A stretch of 64,000 bases of DNA. Source: Falsiroseomonas sp050563535. GTDB lineage: Bacteria; Pseudomonadota; Alphaproteobacteria; Acetobacterales; Acetobacteraceae. A program made the position numbers and the translations under genes. The notes under the pieces were generated by a model that searched no databases, was not told where the DNA came from, and saw only the letters and a list, made by a program, of their open reading frames with translations. The stretch's first letter is position 1, and the number at the start of each line of letters is the position of its first letter. Shown here one piece after another: positions 33,290 through 41,435 of the stretch. The DNA is taken from NCBI RefSeq assembly GCF_050563535.1, contig NZ_JBNXUO010000007.1, positions 1-64,000 of the forward strand. The letters are read 5' to 3'.

Positions 33290-35655
33290 CCATCGCCGCC
33301 CCCCTGACGCCCGAGGGATTCGCGCCCGGCCAGGCCGGCCTGTCGCGCGCGCATTGCGCCCATTGCGGCAGCGGGCTCGCGCCCGGGCAGGGGGAGTTCT
33401 GCTGCAACGGCTGCGCCGGCGCGCATGCGCTGGTGCGGGGCCTCGGGCTCGACAGCTTCTATCGCCGGAACGAGACGGCGGCCGGCACGCTGCGCCCGCC
33501 GGAGGCGCCGCCCGCGGCCGATTTCGCCGCCCTCGCGCAGGCGGGGCCGGGCGGCACGCAGACGCTGGAGCTGATCGTCTCCGGCCTCACCTGCGGCGCC
33601 TGCGTGTGGCTGGTGGAACAGGCGCTGGCGGCCGAGCCGGACGTGGTGAAGGCGCGCGCGAGCCTGTCCACCCGCCGCCTGTCGATCGCCTGGCGGGGCG
33701 AGGCGTCCCGCGGGCGGGACCTGGCGGCGCTCGTCGCGCGGCTCGGCTTCCGCGTTGCGCCCTGGTCGCCGGCCTGCCTCCGCGCGACGGAGGATGCGGA
33801 AGGCCGCGCGCTGGTGCGCGCGCTCGGCATCGCGGCCTTCGGGTCGATGAACGTCATGCTCGTCTCCGTCGCGGTCTGGGTGGGCGGCGACATGGACGCC
33901 TCCACGCGGCACCTGATGCACTGGCTGGCGGCGCTGATCGGACTGCCGACTGTGCTGGTGGCGGGGATGCCCTTCTACCGCTCCGCCTGGGAGGCGATCC
34001 GGGCGGGGCGGGTCAACATGGACCTCGCCGTCTCGATCGGCGTCATCGCGACCACGCTGATGTCGGTCAGCGAGACGATGCGCAACGGCGACTACACCTG
34101 GTTCGACGGCGCGACCGCGCTGCTGGCGCTGCTGCTGGCCGGGCGCGTGCTGGACCGCGCGATGCGCCGCAAGGCCCGGCAGGCGGTGGCGGAGCTGCTG
34201 GCCCTGCAGGAGGGCAGCGTGGCGCTGCGCCTGCCGGACGGCACCACCCGCCAGGTCCCGGCCGAGAGCGTGCGGGCGGGCGACCTCGTGATGGTCTCCG
34301 CCGGCGAGAGGCTCGGCCTCGACGGCGTGGCGGCGGAGCCGGTGCTGCTCGACACCTCCGCGACCACCGGCGAATCCCTCCCGCGCGAGATGGCGCGGGG
34401 CGAGCCGCTGCCGGCGGGCGCGGTGAACATGGGCCAGCCCTTCGTCCTGACGGTGACGGCGGCGGCGCGGGACGGCTCGCTCGCGCAGCTCGCGCGGCTG
34501 CTGGAGAGGGCCGAGCAGGGGCGCGGGCGCTTCGTCTCGGTTGCCGACCGGGCGGCGCGGCTCTACGTGCCGGTGGTGCATGCGGTGGCGGCGGCCACCT
34601 TCCTCGGCTGGTGGCTCGGCGTCGGGGTTTCCTGGCAGGCGGCGCTGGTGCCGGCGGTGGCGGCGCTGATCGTCACCTGCCCCTGCGGGCTCGCCATCGC
34701 GGTGCCTGCGGTGCAGGTCGCGGCGGTCGGCGCGCTGTTCCGCCGCGGCGTTCTCGTCGCCTCGCCGACCGCGCTGGAGCGGCTCGCCACCGCGGACCAT
34801 GCCGTGCTCGACAAGACCGGCACCATCTCCGAAGGCCGGCCGGAGTTGCTGGCCGATGACGCGGTGGACCCCGCCGTGCTGCGGGACGCGGCCGGCATGG
34901 CGCGCGCCAGCCGCCACCCGCTGGCGCAGGCGCTGGTGCGCGCCTGTCCGGACGCCCCGGCGCTGGACGGCGTGCGGGAAGTGCCCGGCCGCGGCCTGGT
35001 GCGCGGCAGCCGGCGCCTGGGCAGCCCCGCCTTCTGCGGCGTGCCGGACCGCGAGCATTCCGGCATGACGCTGATCCACTGCGTGGCCGGCGAGGAGCCG
35101 GTGACCTTCCGCTTCGCCGACCGCCTGCGCGGAGATGCGGGGGAGGCGGTGGCGCAGCTGCATGCGCTCGGCCTCGGGACCGAGCTCCTGTCGGGCGACG
35201 GGCCGGGCGCGGTGGAGGCCGCGGCGGCGGCGACCGGCATCGGCCCCTGGCAGGCCCATGCCACGCCCGCCGACAAGGCCCACCGGATCGAGACGCTGCG
35301 CGAGGCGGGGGCCCGGCCGCTGATGGTCGGCGACGGCATCAACGACACGGCGGCGCTGGCGCTGGCGCATGTCTCGGTCAGCCCCGCCAACGGCACCGAC
35401 GTGGCGCAGGCCGCCTCCGACATCGTGCTGCGGGGGGAGGGGCTGTCGGCCCTGCCGGCCGCGATCCGCGTGGCGCGCAGGGCGCAGCGGCTGGCTTTGC
35501 AGAACATCGCCTTCAGCCTGGCCTATAATGTGGTGGCGGTGCCGATGGCGGTGCTGGGCTTCGTGACGCCGCTGATCGCGTCGGTCGTGATGGCCAGCAG
35601 CTCCATCATCGTCATCCTGAACGCGCTCCGCGCGGGGAAGGAGACTGCCGCATGA
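33286..35655 (+). CDS. ccoI: Copper-translocating P1B-type ATPase for cbb3 assembly
   Basis: A 789-residue copper-exporting ATPase of the CcoI/FixI type, supplying copper for the CuB site. The N-terminal Cys-rich segment (HCAHCGSG then FCCNGCAGAHALV) is typical of FixI proteins. A heavy-metal-associated domain follows (GLTCGACVWLVEQAL). The transmembrane metal motif is Cys465-Pro-Cys467 (TCPCGLAIAVPA). The phosphorylated aspartate is Asp509 (LDKTGTISEG), with GDGINDTAAL near the C-terminus. It starts at GTG overlapping the ccoH stop and ends overlapping the ccoS ATG. Confidence 0.95.
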   Translation: MTIAAPLTPEGFAPGQAGLSRAHCAHCGSGLAPGQGEFCCNGCAGAHALVRGLGLDSFYRRNETAAGTLRPPEAPPAADFAALAQAGPGGTQTLELIVSGLTCGACVWLVEQALAAEPDVVKARASLSTRRLSIAWRGEASRGRDLAALVARLGFRVAPWSPACLRATEDAEGRALVRALGIAAFGSMNVMLVSVAVWVGGDMDASTRHLMHWLAALIGLPTVLVAGMPFYRSAWEAIRAGRVNMDLAVSIGVIATTLMSVSETMRNGDYTWFDGATALLALLLAGRVLDRAMRRKARQAVAELLALQEGSVALRLPDGTTRQVPAESVRAGDLVMVSAGERLGLDGVAAEPVLLDTSATTGESLPREMARGEPLPAGAVNMGQPFVLTVTAAARDGSLAQLARLLERAEQGRGRFVSVADRAARLYVPVVHAVAAATFLGWWLGVGVSWQAALVPAVAALIVTCPCGLAIAVPAVQVAAVGALFRRGVLVASPTALERLATADHAVLDKTGTISEGRPELLADDAVDPAVLRDAAGMARASRHPLAQALVRACPDAPALDGVREVPGRGLVRGSRRLGSPAFCGVPDREHSGMTLIHCVAGEEPVTFRFADRLRGDAGEAVAQLHALGLGTELLSGDGPGAVEAAAAATGIGPWQAHATPADKAHRIETLREAGARPLMVGDGINDTAALALAHVSVSPANGTDVAQAASDIVLRGEGLSALPAAIRVARRAQRLALQNIAFSLAYNVVAVPMAVLGFVTPLIASVVMASSSIIVILNALRAGKETAA

Positions 35656-35813
35656 ACATCCTCGTCTTCCTGGTGCCGGCCGCCCTGTTCCTGGGGCTTC
35701 TCGGCCTGGCCCTGTTCCTCTGGACGCTGCGCAACCGCCAGTACGACGACCTCGACGGCGCGGCGTCCCGCATCCTGTTCGACGACCTCCCGCGGAAGGA
35801 CCCCACGAGATGA
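35652..35813 (+). CDS. ccoS: cbb3-type cytochrome oxidase assembly protein CcoS
   Basis: A 53-residue single-helix protein: MNILVFLVPAALFLGLLGLA then FLWTLRNRQYDDLDGAASRI, the standard CcoS pattern with the conserved QYDDL..A..RIL segment after the helix. It is needed for cofactor insertion into cbb3 oxidase in Rhodobacter. The start overlaps the ccoI stop (ATGA) and the stop overlaps the next small gene (ATGA). Confidence 0.95.
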   Translation: MNILVFLVPAALFLGLLGLALFLWTLRNRQYDDLDGAASRILFDDLPRKDPTR

Positions 35814-35986
35814 CCTATTTCCTCGCGCTCTCCGGCCTCATGGCGCTGATCGGCCTGACCATCGCCGCCGCGGCGACCACCGGCCCCTTCACGGCCTTCG
35901 GCTTCGCGCTGTTCGCCTTCGGCGTGCTGTTCGGCTTCTTCCTGATCAAGCGCCACTTCGACGAGAAGGACGCGGCGCAGCACTGA
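35810..35986 (+). CDS. Small membrane protein translationally coupled to ccoS
   Basis: A 58-residue protein starting MTYFLALSGLMALIGLTIAA and ending LIKRHFDEKDAAQH. It has two hydrophobic helices (about 3-22 and 27-47) and a short charged tail. The ATG overlaps the ccoS stop in ATGA, so it is almost certainly translated as the last gene of the cco operon. I do not recognise a named family. A role in oxidase assembly or stability is inferred from position only. Confidence 0.75.
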   Translation: MTYFLALSGLMALIGLTIAAAATTGPFTAFGFALFAFGVLFGFFLIKRHFDEKDAAQH

Positions 35987-36018
35987 TACTGGCCGGCGTG
36001 AATGCTGACACATTCACG

Positions 36019-36112
36019 CCCCTCAGACGCCGGGCGGGCCGCATCCGCGTCCCCCGGCTTCGCCGCAGATGCGGCGGCCGCCATCCGGCGGCTCGGCGGG
36101 CTTCGCCCGCCG
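36019..36112 (-). repeat. Dispersed hairpin repeat, single inverted copy
   Basis: Read on the minus strand, this stretch shares a 25-base exact core (starting GAGCCGCCGGATGGCGG) and further scattered identity with the 102-bp tandem units at 56612-56842. It contains a hairpin CGCCGCA (36061-36067) with TGCGGCG (36070-36076) and an 8-bp stem at 36094-36101 with 36105-36112. It fills the gap between the convergent cco operon and an Lrp-type gene and may act as a terminator. The rest of 35987-36187 shows nothing else. Confidence 0.7.
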
Positions 36113-36187
36113 CCATCGGATCACCTTCAACGCCGGCCGGTATGACACGCGCGGCGACCTGGCGGCGCGCGGGGCGCGCCGCCCGCC

Positions 36188-36643
36188 TCATTCCGGCACC
36201 GGCGACAATTCCCGCTTGAGGCAGCGCAGCGCGAAGCTGGTGCGGGTGTGCCGCACGCCCGGCAGGCGGTACAGGCGGTCCCGCAGCAGGCGCTCGTACC
36301 CCGCCGTGCCGCCGACCGCGGCCTTGATGACGTAGTCGTATTCGCCGGTGACGAGGTGGCATTCCAGCACCTCGGGGATGGCCAGCACCGTCGCCTCGAA
36401 CCGGCGCAGGCTGTCCTCGTCGTGGCGCTCCATCATCACCTCGATGAAGACCGTGTCCGGCAGGCCGAGCGCGGCCTGGTCCAGCAGCGCGGCATAGCCC
36501 TTGATGATGCCGGCCGCTTCCAGCCGGCGCACCCGCGTCCAGCAGGGGGAGGGCGAGAGGCCGACCTGTTCCGCGAGTTCGGCATTGGTCAGCCGGCCGT
36601 CGCGGGCCAGTGCGCGCAGGATCTTCCGGTCGATCGCGTCCAT
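36188..36643 (-). CDS. Lrp/AsnC family transcriptional regulator, divergent from IOR
   Basis: A 151-residue Lrp-like regulator. The winged helix-turn-helix is at about 1-60 (MDAIDRKILRALARDGRL, NAELAEQVGLSPSPCWTRVRRLE) and the RAM ligand-binding domain at about 65-145 (VTGEYDYVIKAAV, LPGVRHTRTSFALR). Start at 36643 is preferred since a purine-rich GGAAAGAG lies at proper spacing; in-frame ATGs at 36661 and 36679 remain possible. It is divergent from the indolepyruvate oxidoreductase gene. The gap contains a TTGCGCAA palindrome (36700-36707). Regulation of that gene by an amino acid is likely. Confidence 0.92.
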   Translation of the reverse strand: MDAIDRKILRALARDGRLTNAELAEQVGLSPSPCWTRVRRLEAAGIIKGYAALLDQAALGLPDTVFIEVMMERHDEDSLRRFEATVLAIPEVLECHLVTGEYDYVIKAAVGGTAGYERLLRDRLYRLPGVRHTRTSFALRCLKRELSPVPE

Positions 36644-36752
36644 CGCGGAAGCTCTTTCCATTTCTTCGGCGCTGCACAACAGACTACGGAAGCACCCGCT
36701 TGCGCAACCGGCGCATCCTTCCCATGGTCAGGATGCAAGCCGGGAGTCGTCC

Positions 36753-39700
36753 ATGGGCAGCCTTCAGCGCCCCGAAGCCAGCCTCGAGGATCGTTGGGAC
36801 GCGGCGGGGGAGCCGGTGGTGCTGACCGGCATCCAGGCGCTGGTGCGCCTGCCGCTGCTGCAACGCCAGCTCGATGCCGCCCGGGGCTGGAACACGGCGG
36901 GCTACATCAGCGGCTATCGCGGCTCCCCGCTCGGCGGCTACGACAAGGAGCTGGAGAAGCAGGCGGCGCGGCTGGCGGCAGCGGGCATCGTCTTCAACCC
37001 CGGCCTGAACGAGGACCTGGCCGCCACCGCGGTCTGGGGCACGCAGCAGCTGCACCTGTCGCCGGGCGCGCGGCATGAAGGCGTGTTCGGCATGTGGTAC
37101 GGCAAGGGCCCGGGGGTGGACCGCAGCGGCGACGTGCTGCGCCACGCCAATTCCGCCGGCACCTCGCCCCGCGGGGGCGTGCTGGCACTGTCCGGCGACG
37201 ACCCCGCGGCCAAGTCCTCCACCGTCACCTCGGGCTGCGAGTTCACCTTCCAGGACCTCGAGATCCCGATGCTGGATCCGGCGGATGTCGCGGAGGTGCT
37301 GGAATTCGGGCTGAAGGGCATCGCGCTGTCGCGCCATGCCGGCACCTGGGTCGGCATGAAATGCGTGGCCGAGACGATGGATGCGGGCGCGACCTTGCGG
37401 GTGGACCCCGCGCGCTACGCCACGCAGCCCCCGCCGGGCCCGGACCTGCCGCCTGACGGGCTGCACCTGCGCGTTCCCGACACGGCGCAGGCGCAGGAGA
37501 GGCGGCTGCGCCTGTTCAAGCTGCCCGCCGCGGTCGCCTTCGCGCGCGCCAACGGGCTCGACCGCATGGTGGTGGACGGCCCGGCCGCCCGCTTCGGCAT
37601 CGTGGTGCGCGGCAAGGCCTTCGCCACGCTGCGCCAGGTGCTGGCCGATGCCGGGATCACGCCCGAGGCGGCGCGGGCGGGCGGGCTGCGGATCTGGAAG
37701 GTCGGGCTGGCCTGGCCGCTGGATGCCGAGGCCGCGCGCGCCTTCGCCCAGGGGCTGGAGGAGGTGCTGGTCATCGAGGACCGGCGCGCCTTCCTGGAGC
37801 CGCAGCTGAAGGACGCGCTCTACCCGCTTCCCGACCGCCCGCGCGTCACCGGCAAGCGCGACGAACGCGGCGCGCCGCTGCTGTCGGAACTGACGGAGCT
37901 GGACGCCGCGCAGGTCACCCGCGCGCTGGCGATGCGCCTGCCCGCCGCCCTGCGGACCGAGGCGCTGGCCGCCCGCCTGCGCGAGATCGAGGCGCTGGAG
38001 CGCGCGGCGGCGGAGCCGCTGGCCGCGCGCGATCCCTTCTTCTGCCCCGGCTGCCCCCACAACACCTCGACGCGCCTGCCCGAGGGCTCGCGCGGATTGG
38101 CCGGCATCGGCTGCCACTGGCTCGTCACCAAGATGCCGGAGCGGGACTCGCTTCCCTTCACCCAGATGGGCGGGGAAGGCGTGCCCTGGCTCGGCGTCGC
38201 GCCCTTCACGGACGAGCGGCACATCTTCGCCAATATCGGCGACGGCACCTGGGCGCACAGCGGGTCGCTGGCGCTGCGCGCGGCGGTGGCGGCGAAGGCG
38301 AACATCACCTTCAAGGTGCTGGTGAATTCCGCCGTCGCCATGACCGGCGGGCAGCATGTGGAATCCGACATCACCGTGCCGAAGGCGGCCGCCCAGGCGC
38401 GGGCCGAGGGCGTGCAGCGAATCGCGGTGGTGGGCGACGACGAGGATCGCCACCGCGGCGACCCGATGATCCCGCCCGGCACCACCTTCCACCACCGCAG
38501 CGCGCTCGACGCGGTTCAGCGGGAGCTGCGGGAGGTGCCGGGCGTGTCCTTGCTGGTCTACGACCAGGAATGCGCGACGGAACGCCGCCGCAAGCGCAAG
38601 CGCGGCACGGCGGCGAAGGCGGAACGCCGGGCGGTGATCAACCCGCGCGTCTGCGAGGATTGCGGCGAATGCTCCCGCACCTCCAACTGCATCGCGGTGG
38701 AGCCGCTGGCCACGCCCTGGGGCCGCAAGCGCCGGATCGACCAGTCCGCCTGCAACCAGGACCTGTCCTGCGTGCAGGGCTTCTGCCCGTCCTTCGTCAC
38801 GCTCGTCGGCGCCGAGCCGGCGAAGCCGAAGCCGGCGACACCGATGGCCGGCGCGCTGCCCGATCCCGCCCTGCCGGAGCCGCCGGACGGCGTGGCGTGG
38901 AACGTGCTGGTGGCCGGCGTCGGCGGGCAGGGTGTCACCGCGCTCGGCGCCATCCTCGCGATGGCGGCGCATCTGGATGGCCGGCCGTCGAAATCGGTCG
39001 ATACGCTGGGCTTCGCGCAGAAGGGCGGCGGCGTGCATGTCCAGCTCCGCATCGGCCGCCCCGGCGCGGGGGAGGACAGCATCCCCGCGCCCCGCATCGG
39101 GGCGGGGCAGGCGGACCTGCTGATCGCCTCCGACATGGTGGTGGCGCATGGCCGCGCGGCGCGGCCGCTGCTGGGGCCCGCGCGCAGCGTCGCCATCGTC
39201 AATGCCGCGATGGCGCCGACCGCCGCCTTCGTGCGGGACACGGGCACGCGCTACGACACGGCCGGGATGCTCGACAGCCTGCGCGCGGCGACGCGGGAGG
39301 CGCATGTGCTCGACGCCGCGGCCGAGGTGGTGGCGGCGCTCGGCGATGCCATCTTCCTCAACATCTGGCTGCTCGGCCTCGCCTTCCAGCGCGGGCTGGT
39401 GCCGGTGACGGCGGCGGCGATCGAACGCGCCATCGCGCTGAACGGCGCGCAGGTGGAGCGCAACCTGGCGGCCTTCGCTCTCGGCCGCCGCGCCGCGCTG
39501 GGGGACCGGCCGCCGCCGCCGCGGGAGGAGACGGTGGAGGAGATCGTCGCCCGCTGCGCCGCCGACCTCACGCAGTACCAGGACGCCCGCTATGCGGCGC
39601 GCTACCGGGACTTCGTGGCGAAGGTCCGCGCTGCCGAGAATGCGGCCCTGCCGGGCGAGGCGCGGCTGTCCCGCGCGGTCGCGGTGCAGCTGCACCGGCT

Positions 39701-40157
39701 GATGGCCTTCAAGGACGAATACGAGGTGGCGCGGCTGCATGCGTCGCCCGAATGGCACGCCCAGCTTGCCCGCGACTTCGCCGGCGCGCCGCGGGTGGAG
39801 ATGAACCTGGCGCCGCCGATCCTCTCGCGCCCCGATCCCGCGACGGGGCTGCCGCGCAAGCGCCGCTTCGGGCCCTGGATGCTGCGGGCCATGGGGCTGC
39901 TGCGCCACGGCAAGGTGCTGCGGTTCACGCCGCTCGATCCCTTCGGGCGCACGGAGGAGCGGCGGATGGAACGCGCGCTGGTCGAGGAGTATCGGGCGGC
40001 GATCGAGGGGTTCCTGCCGCGCCTGTCGCCCGCCACCCATGGCGCGGTCTGCGACTGGGCGGAGGCCGCGGCCGGCATCAAGGGCTTCGGCCCGGTGAAG
40101 GCGCGCAACCTCGCGGCCACGCGCGCGCGGTGGCGGGAGGTCGAGGCACGGCTATAG
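36753..40157 (+). CDS. Indolepyruvate ferredoxin oxidoreductase, fused alpha-beta-gamma type
   Basis: A 1134-residue thiamin-diphosphate enzyme that oxidatively decarboxylates aryl- or branched-chain 2-keto acids to acyl-CoA, reducing ferredoxin. The N-terminal pyrimidine-binding domain has GYISGYRGSPLGGYD. The ThDP domain (about 425-600) has FCPGCPHNTSTRLPEG and NIGDGTWAHSGSLA. A cysteine-rich segment (CEDCGECSRTSNC, then CNQDLSCVQGFCP) provides the FeS sites. The gamma domain (about 715-920) begins VLVAGVGGQGVTALGAILA. A roughly 200-residue C-terminal DUF6537-type region follows. GGGAG precedes the ATG at 36753. It is 40 bp ahead of the acyl-CoA dehydrogenase gene, forming a probable operon for amino-acid catabolism. 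Confidence 0.95.
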   Translation: MGSLQRPEASLEDRWDAAGEPVVLTGIQALVRLPLLQRQLDAARGWNTAGYISGYRGSPLGGYDKELEKQAARLAAAGIVFNPGLNEDLAATAVWGTQQLHLSPGARHEGVFGMWYGKGPGVDRSGDVLRHANSAGTSPRGGVLALSGDDPAAKSSTVTSGCEFTFQDLEIPMLDPADVAEVLEFGLKGIALSRHAGTWVGMKCVAETMDAGATLRVDPARYATQPPPGPDLPPDGLHLRVPDTAQAQERRLRLFKLPAAVAFARANGLDRMVVDGPAARFGIVVRGKAFATLRQVLADAGITPEAARAGGLRIWKVGLAWPLDAEAARAFAQGLEEVLVIEDRRAFLEPQLKDALYPLPDRPRVTGKRDERGAPLLSELTELDAAQVTRALAMRLPAALRTEALAARLREIEALERAAAEPLAARDPFFCPGCPHNTSTRLPEGSRGLAGIGCHWLVTKMPERDSLPFTQMGGEGVPWLGVAPFTDERHIFANIGDGTWAHSGSLALRAAVAAKANITFKVLVNSAVAMTGGQHVESDITVPKAAAQARAEGVQRIAVVGDDEDRHRGDPMIPPGTTFHHRSALDAVQRELREVPGVSLLVYDQECATERRRKRKRGTAAKAERRAVINPRVCEDCGECSRTSNCIAVEPLATPWGRKRRIDQSACNQDLSCVQGFCPSFVTLVGAEPAKPKPATPMAGALPDPALPEPPDGVAWNVLVAGVGGQGVTALGAILAMAAHLDGRPSKSVDTLGFAQKGGGVHVQLRIGRPGAGEDSIPAPRIGAGQADLLIASDMVVAHGRAARPLLGPARSVAIVNAAMAPTAAFVRDTGTRYDTAGMLDSLRAATREAHVLDAAAEVVAALGDAIFLNIWLLGLAFQRGLVPVTAAAIERAIALNGAQVERNLAAFALGRRAALGDRPPPPREETVEEIVARCAADLTQYQDARYAARYRDFVAKVRAAENAALPGEARLSRAVAVQLHRLMAFKDEYEVARLHASPEWHAQLARDFAGAPRVEMNLAPPILSRPDPATGLPRKRRFGPWMLRAMGLLRHGKVLRFTPLDPFGRTEERRMERALVEEYRAAIEGFLPRLSPATHGAVCDWAEAAAGIKGFGPVKARNLAATRARWREVEARL

Positions 40158-40197
40158 TCGGCGCGGAGGGACGCCTCCCGCCCCGAGGAAACGACCC

Positions 40198-41355
40198 ATG
40201 CCGCTCGACGACGCCGCCATCTTCGACCTGCCGGACGCGACGCGCGACCTGCGCGAGACCGCCCTGGCCTTCGCGCGGGACCGCCTGGCGCCGCATGCGC
40301 TGGACTGGGACCGGGACCGCCACTTCCCGGTGGACGTGATGCGCGAGGCCGCGTCGCTCGGCATGGCCGCGCTCTACGTGCGGGAGGGGTCGGGTGGCGC
40401 GGGGCTCACCCGGCTCGACGCCGCGGTGGTGTTCGAGGCGCTGGCGACGGGCTGCCCGACGGTGTCCGCCTTCCTGTCCATCCACAACATGGTCGCCTGG
40501 ATGATCGACCGCTTCGGCAGCGACGCGCAGCGCGCGGAATGGCTGCCGCAGCTCGTCGGCATGGACCGGATCGCGAGCTACGCGCTGACCGAGCCGGGGG
40601 CGGGCAGCGATGCCGCCGCGCTGGCCACGCGCGCGGTGCGGGACAACGAGGGCTACGTGCTGAACGGCACGAAGCAGTTCATCAGCGGCGCGGGTGTCTC
40701 CGACCTCTACCTCACGATGGTCCGCACCGGCGGGGCGGGGGCGGGCGGCGTCTCCGCGCTGCTGGTGCCCAAGGACACGCCCGGCCTGTCCTTCGGCGCC
40801 AATGAGCGGAAGATGGGCTGGAACGCGCAGCCCACGCGCCAGGTGGTCTTCGAGGACGCGCGCGTGCCGGCGGCGGCGCTGCTGGGCGAGGAGGGGCAGG
40901 GCTTCCGCTTCGCGATGGCGGGGCTGGATGGCGGGCGGCTCAACATCGGCGCCTGCTCGCTCGGCGGCGCGCAGCGCGCGCTGGAGATCGCGCTGGCCTA
41001 TGTGCAGGAACGGCGCGCCTTCGGGCAGGAGGTCGCGCGCTTCCAGGCCACCCAGTTCCGCCTGGCCGACATGGCGACGGAGCTGGAAGCCGCGCGCACG
41101 CTGCTGTGGCGCGCCTGCGCGAAGCTGGATGCCGGGGCGCCGGACGCGACGGCCTTCTGCGCCATGGCCAAGCGCCTGGCCACCGACACCGGCTTCAAGG
41201 TGGCGGACGAGGCGCTGCAGCTGCTCGGCGGCTACGGCTACCTGGCGGAATACGGGGTGGAGAAGATCGTCCGCGACCTCCGCGTCCACCGCATCCTGGA
41301 AGGCACCAACGAGATCATGCGCCTGATCGTGGCGCGCGGCATGCTGGGGCGGTAG
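40198..41355 (+). CDS. Acyl-CoA dehydrogenase, isobutyryl-CoA dehydrogenase-like
   Basis: A 385-residue FAD enzyme introducing an alpha-beta double bond in an acyl-CoA. Signatures are SYALTEPGAGSDAAAL, the LQLLGGYGYLAEYGVEK segment, and ILEGTNEIMRLI near the C-terminus. The SIHNMVAWMIDRFG segment strongly resembles isobutyryl-CoA dehydrogenase, which acts in valine degradation, so a short branched-chain substrate is likely. It sits 40 bp after the indolepyruvate/keto-acid oxidoreductase, which could deliver branched acyl-CoA. GAGGAAACGACC precedes the ATG. Confidence 0.92.
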   Translation: MPLDDAAIFDLPDATRDLRETALAFARDRLAPHALDWDRDRHFPVDVMREAASLGMAALYVREGSGGAGLTRLDAAVVFEALATGCPTVSAFLSIHNMVAWMIDRFGSDAQRAEWLPQLVGMDRIASYALTEPGAGSDAAALATRAVRDNEGYVLNGTKQFISGAGVSDLYLTMVRTGGAGAGGVSALLVPKDTPGLSFGANERKMGWNAQPTRQVVFEDARVPAAALLGEEGQGFRFAMAGLDGGRLNIGACSLGGAQRALEIALAYVQERRAFGQEVARFQATQFRLADMATELEAARTLLWRACAKLDAGAPDATAFCAMAKRLATDTGFKVADEALQLLGGYGYLAEYGVEKIVRDLRVHRILEGTNEIMRLIVARGMLGR

Positions 41356-41435
41356 CCGGCCGGCCCGCCCTGGACCTGTGCCTCCATCCGGCGCATGGTC
41401 CCGGCCCTGATCGTCAACCGCGACGGGGTGAGTGA

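Noticed and set aside
36684..40040. Minus-strand frame of more than 1100 codons opposite the indolepyruvate oxidoreductase gene
   Set aside because: The plus strand encodes a full multi-domain enzyme; the antisense product is low-complexity Arg/His/Gly.
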